Positions 48,452 to 55,023 of a stretch of 55,023 nucleotides of DNA are shown one piece after another (position 1 is the first letter of the stretch; each line of letters opens with the position of its first letter). The stretch comes from BRH-c54 sp036567945 (lineage in GTDB: Bacteria; Bacteroidota; Bacteroidia; Flavobacteriales_E; Vicingaceae). The notes under the pieces were generated by a model that was given only the letters and a program-made list of their open reading frames with translations, searched no databases and was not told the DNA's origin. Location: contig DATCTM010000074.1 of NCBI GenBank assembly GCA_036567945.1, forward strand, positions 1 to 55,023, written 5' to 3'. The translations under genes were made by a program, and so were the position numbers.

Positions 48452-50770
48452 ATGGAAAATGAAAATGATAAAATAGCTCAACTACTAGTAAAATTAGAGC
48501 AGCTTCAAAAGAAACATCAAGATTTTAGCGAGGAAATTAACCATTTAAAAACTGAAATATCTAATCTCCGACACTTCAAAGCTAAAGAGCCGTTAGATAC
48601 ACCTCCAACACCTGAAATTAATGTTACTAAGGAAATAAAAACGCCTCCTCCAATAATCCCCGTAAAACCTGAAAGCACTTTACCACCACAAGAAAAAGTT
48701 AAGAAAAAAACAGACATTGAACGCTTTATTGGAGAAAATCTAATCAATAAAATAGGCATATTAATTACTGTTATTGGAGTTGCTATTGGAGCAAAATATT
48801 CCATTGATAACAATTTAATCAATCCTCTAACGCGAATTATACTAGGTTATTTATTTGGTTTTGCTCTTCTTGGTATTGGGTTTAAATTAAAAGAAAAATA
48901 CAAAAGCTATAGCGCTGTATTATTAAGTGGTGCTATGACAATAATGTATTTTATAACTTTTGTAGCCTATAGTTTATATGGCTTAATGTCTCAAGAAATT
49001 TCATTTGGACTAATGGTTTTATTTACCATTTTTACTGTGTTAGCTGCATTACAATACAACCTTCAGGTCATTGCTCATATTGGTCTAATTGGAGCTTATG
49101 CTGTACCATTTTTACTAAGTGATGGCTCCGGAAAAGTAATGATTTTATTTAGCTATATGACCATTATCAATATAGGTATTCTCTATATTTCATTTAAAAA
49201 ATATTGGAAACCTTTATATTATTCGGCATTTGGTTTTACCTGGTTAATATTTTTATCATGGTTTTTATTTAAGTACGAAAATGATGTACACTTTACTTTA
49301 GCCCTATCTTTTTTAACTATCTTTTTTACCATATTTTATATTACATTTTTGTCATATAAACTAATAACTAAAGAGAAGTTTAATGCCAGCGATGTGGTTT
49401 TATTACTTATTAATGCCTTCATTTTTTACGGTTTAGGTTATAACATTTTTACTAATAATAACAACACCGATAATTTACTAGGTTTATTCACTATATTTAA
49501 TGCTCTTATTCACTTTATTACTGTATTTGTTATTTACAAACAACAACTTGCCGACAAAAACTTATTTCATTTATTGGTTGGTTTGGTACTTACTTTCATC
49601 ACCATAACTATTCCGGTACAATTAGACGGCAACTGGGTTTCTTTATTATGGGCGGGAGAAGCTGCTGTATTGTTTTTAATTGGCACTCAAAACAATATAA
49701 AAACGTATCGCAACCTGTCATTTCCTGTAATGCTACTTGCTTTTTTTAGTCTTCTACAAGATTGGGAAAGTTATCATTATCTATTTTCGTATAATAAGAT
49801 AACTGCATGTGTAAACATTCATTTTCTTACTTCATTATTATTTTCTGTTGCTTTTGGTCTCATTACTTATTTCTCGTACAAAAACATTAAAAACCATTCA
49901 GAAAGTAGTAATAGTAATGTTTTTGGTCACATGATAAAAATTTCAGCCATTTTTATATTTCTCTTTTCATTGTATTTTACACTTAGAATAGAAATTACTA
50001 ATTATTGGCAACAACTGTACAATAGCTCAGAGATAATTCAACAAGTTGAAGGGGGTGATTATGACACAAGCATTAATAATTATGATTTATTAAGGTTTAA
50101 ATCATTGTTTGTAATTATTTTCTCCATGTTATTTTTCTCTCTTCTAACTATTTTTAATATTAAAAAGACTAAGAATCCAATTTTAGGAGGTACTAATTTA
50201 ATCCTCAACTTTTTTACGGTATTAATCTTCCTTACCCAAGGACTTTATATTCTAAGTGCATTAAGAACTTCTTACCTTTATCATACCATGGAGTATTATG
50301 AAGCAAGTGCTTTTAACCTTTGGATAAGGTATATTGCTTATTTATTTTTAGCACTTATTCTTTATGTAACCTATAAAGAAATAAAACAAGCTTACATTAA
50401 AATTAAGCTCTCTATTCCTTTCGAATTGATTCTACACACTTGTATTTTATGGGTTGCCAGTAGTGAATTAATTCATTGGATGGATTATTTCAATTCTTCG
50501 CAATCATATAAACTCGGCATAAGTATTTTGTGGGGAATTTATGCTTTATTACTTATTATTTTGGGGTTAGTGAAAAAGAGAAAATATTTAAGAATAGGTG
50601 CTATAAGTTTGTTTTCAATTACGTTAATTAAGTTATTCTTCTACGATATTTCACACTTAAATACCATAGCAAAAACAATAGTGTTTGTTTCTTTAGGTGT
50701 ACTTTTATTAATCATTTCATTCTTGTACAACAAGTATAAAACATTAATTTCTGATGAAGCCAAAAGTTAG
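48452..50770 (+). CDS. DUF2339 polytopic membrane protein
   Basis: 772 aa. A short coiled coil (about 5-45, rich in Lys, Glu and Leu) and a Pro-rich linker (about 48-85) precede the motif IERFIGENLINKIGILITVIGVAIGAKYSIDN, which opens the DUF2339 domain. About twenty hydrophobic helices follow, with loops of low complexity and Asn. It should sit in the inner membrane. DUF2339 proteins are often encoded with DUF3999 proteins, as here, where the genes overlap by 17 bp. A role in cell-envelope transport or glycan work is suggested by size but is unproven. Confidence 0.85.
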   Translation: MENENDKIAQLLVKLEQLQKKHQDFSEEINHLKTEISNLRHFKAKEPLDTPPTPEINVTKEIKTPPPIIPVKPESTLPPQEKVKKKTDIERFIGENLINKIGILITVIGVAIGAKYSIDNNLINPLTRIILGYLFGFALLGIGFKLKEKYKSYSAVLLSGAMTIMYFITFVAYSLYGLMSQEISFGLMVLFTIFTVLAALQYNLQVIAHIGLIGAYAVPFLLSDGSGKVMILFSYMTIINIGILYISFKKYWKPLYYSAFGFTWLIFLSWFLFKYENDVHFTLALSFLTIFFTIFYITFLSYKLITKEKFNASDVVLLLINAFIFYGLGYNIFTNNNNTDNLLGLFTIFNALIHFITVFVIYKQQLADKNLFHLLVGLVLTFITITIPVQLDGNWVSLLWAGEAAVLFLIGTQNNIKTYRNLSFPVMLLAFFSLLQDWESYHYLFSYNKITACVNIHFLTSLLFSVAFGLITYFSYKNIKNHSESSNSNVFGHMIKISAIFIFLFSLYFTLRIEITNYWQQLYNSSEIIQQVEGGDYDTSINNYDLLRFKSLFVIIFSMLFFSLLTIFNIKKTKNPILGGTNLILNFFTVLIFLTQGLYILSALRTSYLYHTMEYYEASAFNLWIRYIAYLFLALILYVTYKEIKQAYIKIKLSIPFELILHTCILWVASSELIHWMDYFNSSQSYKLGISILWGIYALLLIILGLVKKRKYLRIGAISLFSITLIKLFFYDISHLNTIAKTIVFVSLGVLLLIISFLYNKYKTLISDEAKS

Positions 50771-51983
50771 TTTAACCTTCCTGATATTTCTTTTGTGTTT
50801 TTCTGGTCTATACGCTCAGATTGAAAATCATAATTATAAAAGGAAGTTATCTCCGCCATCTAATTTATGGCATGAAGTGGTTTTACCTGAGGCTATATTT
50901 AGCAGCATTAATACCAACTTTTCCGACTTACGAATTATAGGGTTTAACGCTACAAATGATACCTCAGAAGTACCTTTTATTGTATCGATACCATCAAATG
51001 AATATACATACAAGGAGATTTCTTTTAAATTAATTAATGCTTCTAACAACCAAAATGGCTATTTCTGGACATTTGAAACTCCGATTGATAAAATTATTAA
51101 CGAAATCAATTTAAGCTTCGAAAATAAAAACTTTGATTGGAATATTCATTTAGAAGGCAGTAACAACCAAAATGAATGGTTTACAATTCACAAAAAATAT
51201 AGGGTTTTATCTATTCATAATAATGAAATTGACTTTAACTATACTAATATTAAGTTTCCTAAATCCAACTACAACTACTACCGAATAAGCATTAAAAGCA
51301 ATGAAGTTCCTATTTTGAAAAAAGCCACCCTATCATTACAAACAATTGAAAAAATAGCACTACACCGGTGTGCTATAAAAAAAATGGCTCAAAAAAATAA
51401 TAACACCACTACGGAAATTGACATTGAACTTCACAATAAATATCCTATTAACAAACTTAGTTTAACTGTTGCTGATACTTTAGACTATTACCGACCTATT
51501 ATTATTAAACAATTAAAAGACAGTGTGCAAACTGAAAAAGGTTGGATTTACAACTACACTACCTTAACAAGTAGTATTATGAGCTCAACTGAAGCCAATG
51601 AATTTAATTTCAATCCAATATCTTTAAATAAGCTTAAAATTATTATTTACAATAACAACAATGCTCCTCTAACAATTGATACTGTTACAACAAAAGGATT
51701 TGTTTATAAGTTAATTGCTCGATTTAGTGATTTATCAAGTGATTACTTTTTGTATTATGGCAATACATCTTCTTCTGCTCCTTCTTACGACATTGTGAAT
51801 TTTAAAGATAAAATACCTACAGATTTAACAGAATTAAAACTTTCTGAAGAAGAAAAAATTATTCATGAAAAAGAACAAGTTAAACAACCATTATTCTCTA
51901 ACGATGGTTGGTTATGGGGAATTCTAATATTATTAATACTATTTCTATCATGGGCATCTTTAAAAATGTTAAAGTCTAAATAA
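50754..51983 (+). CDS. DUF3999 periplasmic/membrane protein
   Basis: 409 aa. A signal peptide (about 1-22, LCFSGLYAQ) leads to LPEAIFSSINTNFSDLRIIGFN, which marks the DUF3999 family. The body is beta-rich with many Asn and Tyr, and about 20 residues at the end form a transmembrane helix (WLWGILILLILFLSWASLKML) followed by a Lys tail. The topology is therefore a periplasmic domain anchored at the C-terminus. The gene overlaps the DUF2339 gene by 17 bp, so the two products probably act together. No enzyme motif is recognised. Confidence 0.83.
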   Translation: MKPKVSLTFLIFLLCFSGLYAQIENHNYKRKLSPPSNLWHEVVLPEAIFSSINTNFSDLRIIGFNATNDTSEVPFIVSIPSNEYTYKEISFKLINASNNQNGYFWTFETPIDKIINEINLSFENKNFDWNIHLEGSNNQNEWFTIHKKYRVLSIHNNEIDFNYTNIKFPKSNYNYYRISIKSNEVPILKKATLSLQTIEKIALHRCAIKKMAQKNNNTTTEIDIELHNKYPINKLSLTVADTLDYYRPIIIKQLKDSVQTEKGWIYNYTTLTSSIMSSTEANEFNFNPISLNKLKIIIYNNNNAPLTIDTVTTKGFVYKLIARFSDLSSDYFLYYGNTSSSAPSYDIVNFKDKIPTDLTELKLSEEEKIIHEKEQVKQPLFSNDGWLWGILILLILFLSWASLKMLKSK

Positions 51984-52031
51984 TTAAATTACAATTCAAC
52001 TTCTCAGCTATAAATACAAACACTAAAATAA

Positions 52032-52688
52032 ATGAAAAATAGTCTCTTAATTTTTTCTCCTATACTCTTTTTAATTAGCGTTACTTCTATTTCGTGTGAT
52101 GATTATGCTGTCCACAAAATAAATAAAACCATAACCGATAGTTTGTCAAAACAAGATCAAACAATAACTGAAGAACTCACTAAGCTAACCATTGATTTTG
52201 CAAAAATAAAAATTCAGTTACCAAAATATTACTTTAAAACCAACCATGAAGAACTTACTTCAGTTATTGATTTTATTGATGAAAACACTCAAATACATCT
52301 AAACAATATTAAGGAATTTGAAAAATCCAATAAAGGCTTCATTATTTTTGTAGATTCTAGTAATGTATTTAATCAACTATTGATTTTAGGTGCCGAACAT
52401 ACTTATTTTGATAAAAAAACAGCAGGACAATATCTTTATTTACTTGAAAGACAACTTGAAAACGAATGGATTCCTAGAAACATTCAGTATACAAGGTTAG
52501 AAAGTAATTACTTATCAAATTCTAATGTGAGAATTCTAAAAGTGAAATACGAAACAATTGTTAATGAATTTACTAATTATACAACTCAATATATTATCAC
52601 CACAGCAAAAAAATCGTTCAGTATTTTAGTAATCAATAATACTGGTGAAGATTTTCAAAAAAATATTGCCGCTATAAAACTTCTTTAA
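52032..52688 (+). CDS. Hypothetical lipoprotein downstream of DUF3999
   Basis: 218 aa, not recognised. The leader MKNSLLIFSPILFLISVTSISC ends in a lipobox with Cys22. The mature part starts with a Lys/Thr/Asp-rich amphipathic helix and then alternates helix and strand, including FIIFVDSSNVFNQLLILGAEHTYFDK and AGQYLYLLERQLENEW. It is rich in Asn, Ile and Lys. The last part, AKKSFSILVINNTGEDFQKNIAAIKLL, suggests a final strand-helix pair. It lies 48 bp downstream of the DUF3999 gene on the same strand and may belong to that operon. Confidence 0.7.
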   Translation: MKNSLLIFSPILFLISVTSISCDDYAVHKINKTITDSLSKQDQTITEELTKLTIDFAKIKIQLPKYYFKTNHEELTSVIDFIDENTQIHLNNIKEFEKSNKGFIIFVDSSNVFNQLLILGAEHTYFDKKTAGQYLYLLERQLENEWIPRNIQYTRLESNYLSNSNVRILKVKYETIVNEFTNYTTQYIITTAKKSFSILVINNTGEDFQKNIAAIKLL

Positions 52689-52698
52689 ACCCTGATAT

Positions 52699-53199
52699 AT
52701 GAAATCCAAACTCATCTCTATTGTAAGCTTATTACTTATTAGTACAGCAGCTTTTAGTCAAGAAGTATTAACATTAGACTCTACTATCGTAAAGCAAAAG
52801 CACCAATTAAGTGAATTAACATGGTTAACCGAACTGTGGACAGGAGAAGGTTTAGGCGGAACTTGTGATGAAGTTTGGATGCCTCAGATGGATAATGCCA
52901 TGCAAGGAATTTTTCGTTATTCAAAAGATGGAAAGGTTGTTTTTACAGAATACATGGTTATTGAGCAGCTGGATAGCAACATATCATTAAAATTAAAACA
53001 TTTTAGCAAAGATTTAACCCCTTGGGAAGAAAAAGATAAATGGATAACTTTTGAATTAATAAAAATTGAAGGAACAACAGCTTATTTTAATGGATTGACT
53101 TATAGTAGAAAAGAAAATGAGTTAACTATAAAGCTTAATCTACACAGTGGAGATAAAAAATGGGTAGAAGAATTTACATTCAAAAAAACTGAACTATAA
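52699..53199 (+). CDS. DUF6265 secreted protein
   Basis: 166 aa. A signal peptide ends near Ser20 (AAFSQ). The mature part matches the DUF6265 pattern: LTWLTELWTGEGLGGTCDEVWMPQMDNAMQGIFRY, with the WTGEG and EVW-x-MQGIFR cores and aromatic strands GKVVFTEYMVIEQ and ISLKLKHF. The lipocalin-like fold suggests small-molecule binding. It is 10 bp downstream of the unknown lipoprotein, so it closes the run of four envelope genes. The convergent zinc phospholipase-like gene begins 4 bp beyond its stop. Confidence 0.82.
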   Translation: MKSKLISIVSLLLISTAAFSQEVLTLDSTIVKQKHQLSELTWLTELWTGEGLGGTCDEVWMPQMDNAMQGIFRYSKDGKVVFTEYMVIEQLDSNISLKLKHFSKDLTPWEEKDKWITFELIKIEGTTAYFNGLTYSRKENELTIKLNLHSGDKKWVEEFTFKKTEL

Positions 53200-53203
53200 A
53201 CCA

Positions 53204-54205
53204 TTAATGGTCGTGTTCTCTACCTTTAATTTTATTGCTGTTGTAAGAATTGTCTAATTCTTCTGCTTCTTCAATAAACTTTTTAGAAGGCTTTTTCTCT
53301 AATAACTCATCTAAATTGGGTTGTCCGGCATTTACCCAAGCTGTGTACCAATAACTACCTACTTTTATTATAGATGCCGTTAAACGTCTCTCTACCATTC
53401 CATTTAGCATTTCGTGGTACCTATCTGAATATTCTTCGGAATACACTTTCATTAAAGCTGCTCCCCTATTTTCTACACTGTATTTTCTATCGGCAGGAAA
53501 TTCATCGTTCAATTGTTTCTCAAAACCCAACACAGAATCTTTAGCAGCAAAACTAAGTTTTACTACTCCCCATACGTCTTCCAACACATCATCAACATAT
53601 TTTGCTCTACCCACAAAATAATCATACTCTTCGTGTTTTAACTCAGGCAAACGAGATTCCCAAAAACCGTGTATGCCTTTTTGATTGGTTAATTGTCCGT
53701 TGTAGTTTTTAGTAGTATGCAACGGCACATGCGAATCGCCAATATAATGTCCTAGATCTGCTGAAACTTTAATAATTCTATCGTAATCTTTTGCTTCAAA
53801 CGCTTTAGTAAGTTGTAACACCATAAAGTTAACGTGCCAAGGCACAATTCCATAAGCTTGTAAAGTATCTTCGGTAAATTTATCTACCGCATCGAACCAT
53901 TTTTTGGGCATTACCTCAAAAGGATCTTGCCCGTCTTCAGCATAATGGTCAATGTCAATGTAATGCCTGGGAGCTTCTCCTTCAACGGCATAACGTCTTT
54001 TATCCGGATCAACAGCATGTTCGGTAATGTATTCTATGTTTTTTTTGTAGAACTTAATCATTTCGGGCGGCAAGGTAAAAACTGCCATTCGGTTAATCTT
54101 TTTATGCCCAAAAAATCCCCAAGAATAAATAGATGGTTGATAAATGTAGTACGCTCCAATTAAGAAAAGCACTACAAGAAATAAATATTTGTAGAAAAAT
54201 TTCAT
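53204..54205 (-). CDS. Zinc-dependent phospholipase C/S1-P1 nuclease-like protein
   Basis: 333 aa. One N-terminal hydrophobic segment (about 7-24, YLFLVVLFLIGAYYIYQ) is probably a signal or anchor. Trinuclear-zinc ligands of the fold can be seen as Trp29 in SWGFFGHKKINRMAV, His in HYIDIDHY, ADLGHYIGDSHVPLH (the HxxxD-type pair) and GIHGFWE. The pattern belongs to the zinc-dependent phospholipase C/S1-P1 nuclease superfamily, which acts on phosphate diesters. Whether the substrate is lipid or nucleic acid is unclear. The C-terminus is charged and ends in HDH. comB lies 11 bp upstream on the same strand. Confidence 0.85.
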   Translation of the reverse strand: MKFFYKYLFLVVLFLIGAYYIYQPSIYSWGFFGHKKINRMAVFTLPPEMIKFYKKNIEYITEHAVDPDKRRYAVEGEAPRHYIDIDHYAEDGQDPFEVMPKKWFDAVDKFTEDTLQAYGIVPWHVNFMVLQLTKAFEAKDYDRIIKVSADLGHYIGDSHVPLHTTKNYNGQLTNQKGIHGFWESRLPELKHEEYDYFVGRAKYVDDVLEDVWGVVKLSFAAKDSVLGFEKQLNDEFPADRKYSVENRGAALMKVYSEEYSDRYHEMLNGMVERRLTASIIKVGSYWYTAWVNAGQPNLDELLEKKPSKKFIEEAEELDNSYNSNKIKGREHDH

Positions 54206-54216
54206 CCTAATTTTTG

Positions 54217-54990
54217 CTAGGCTAACTGACCAACAGAAACAGTTTCCTCATTATTTTCTAAAACTAATGTATCTCCCTTAAGTACAGGAACTAATTTAGA
54301 TTTATTTAAAGTTAAGCAATAAACAATATCTTCTTCCAAATTTAAATTACTCAATCGTTTTCTGTGAGAAGATTCCCCTAAAAACTCAAATAATTTACCC
54401 TTGGCATTTTTGTATAAATTAAGTGCTCCTATAGCTCCATCGCCCAAATCGGTAAAACGTAAATTTTTGCTTATTTTTTCTACTACTGCTCCTGCAAAAA
54501 GAGAATCTTCTAAGTTAAACCTATCTTTCCATCCGGCACATAAAAGCAACACATCTTTATCTTGCTTTTCAATATAATCGCAAACGGCATCTAAGTTAGT
54601 AAAAGCTCCTATAACTACTTTATGAGCATTTTTAGCTGCATGTATGGCCTTTGTTCCGTTAGTTGTGGTAAGCACAACGGTTTGGTCTTTAAACTTTTTG
54701 TCGGAGAAGGTTAACGGAGAATTTCCAAAATCAAATCCATCCATTACCTGAGCATTTCTTTCTGCTCCCACTAAAAAACCTTTTTCTTTGTAGGCGATAG
54801 CTTGCTCCACAGATTCTACCGGTATAAGTCCTTTAACCCCATTTTCAAAAGCAGCACAAATGGCAGAGGTAGCTCTTAATATATCTATTACTACTACCAC
54901 GCAATTGTTATTATCAAAATAGCTTGGAAATAATGCCGGAGAAAAGCACACTTCTACGTTATTAATATTTCCGGAGGATATTTCTCCCAT
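54217..54990 (-). CDS. comB: 2-phosphosulfolactate phosphatase (ComB family)
   Basis: 257 aa. It belongs to the ComB family, Mg2+-dependent acid phosphatases that hydrolyse (R)-2-phospho-3-sulfolactate in coenzyme M synthesis in archaea. The conserved VVIDILRATSAICAAFENG (Asp-x-x-Arg-Ala-x-Thr), VGAERNAQVMDGFDFGNSPL and VLTTTNGTKAI segments are present. Bacteroidota do not make coenzyme M, so the substrate here is probably another sulfonate or phosphate ester, possibly tied to sulfolactate or sulfonolipid metabolism (inference). Just upstream of the phospholipase C-like gene on the same strand with an 11-bp gap. Confidence 0.9.
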   Translation of the reverse strand: MGEISSGNINNVEVCFSPALFPSYFDNNNCVVVVIDILRATSAICAAFENGVKGLIPVESVEQAIAYKEKGFLVGAERNAQVMDGFDFGNSPLTFSDKKFKDQTVVLTTTNGTKAIHAAKNAHKVVIGAFTNLDAVCDYIEKQDKDVLLLCAGWKDRFNLEDSLFAGAVVEKISKNLRFTDLGDGAIGALNLYKNAKGKLFEFLGESSHRKRLSNLNLEEDIVYCLTLNKSKLVPVLKGDTLVLENNEETVSVGQLA

Positions 54991-55023
54991 GTGTTGATTA
55001 AAAGTTAATGGTTATTAGTTAGT

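Overview
The window is AT-rich chromosomal DNA from a member of the Bacteroidota, most likely the Flavobacteriales. Four things support this: type IX secretion (T9SS) C-terminal sorting domains, a GldI-like FKBP lipoprotein, a TonB-dependent receptor paired with a DUF4249 lipoprotein, and many TAnnTTTG promoter boxes, the -7 element of the Bacteroidota primary sigma factor. No rRNA, tRNA, CRISPR array, prophage or intact insertion sequence was seen. Genus cannot be fixed by reading alone.

Layout. 1-7.2 kb: tail of a ClpC-like ATPase with a clear terminator, a YjjG-type HAD nucleotidase, an MsbA-like ABC exporter, Ogt DNA repair methyltransferase, a cold-shock-domain protein, a class V aminotransferase, and a LexA/S24-like regulator divergent from a PA0069-type radical SAM protein. 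7.2-18 kb: DUF4249 lipoprotein and TonB receptor; YciI protein, fmt and an MFS transporter; a propeller lipoprotein; then an envelope run of T9SS cargo, OmpP1/FadL channel and SGNH hydrolase. 18-22.8 kb (minus): an unknown lipoprotein, two TPM proteins, LemA and HtpG. 22.9-25.7 kb: a kelch-type T9SS protein, a small XRE regulator behind an array of palindromic operators, a DUF2892 membrane protein and a small lipoprotein.

25.7-37.2 kb (minus): hemE and hemL separated by a four-helix-bundle gene, a T9SS cargo protein, the TrkA/TrkH potassium system, four consecutive FKBP prolyl isomerases ending in a GldI-like one, and a DHH phosphoesterase. 37.2-38.7 kb is a small accessory patch with hairpin repeats and a stand-alone SIR2-like protein. 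38.7-45 kb: uvrA, mutL and two rhomboid proteases. 45-47.1 kb (minus): GNAT, ZIP transporter and methyltransferase. 47.3-53.2 kb: a SiaB kinase/SiaC phosphoprotein pair, DUF2339 and DUF3999 membrane proteins, an unknown lipoprotein and a DUF6265 protein. 53.2-55 kb (minus): a zinc-dependent phospholipase C/S1-P1-like protein and ComB.

Most of the window is ordinary housekeeping and envelope biology. The parts that most deserve a second look are the SIR2-like gene with its repeat-rich flank, the TTACAWTTGTAA operator array at the small XRE gene, the symmetric divergent promoter/operator of the LexA-like/radical SAM pair, the SiaB-SiaC switch without visible SiaA or SiaD, the FKBP cluster, and the four-helix-bundle cassette inside the hem operon. 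I did not find a clear multi-gene system that I would call undescribed.
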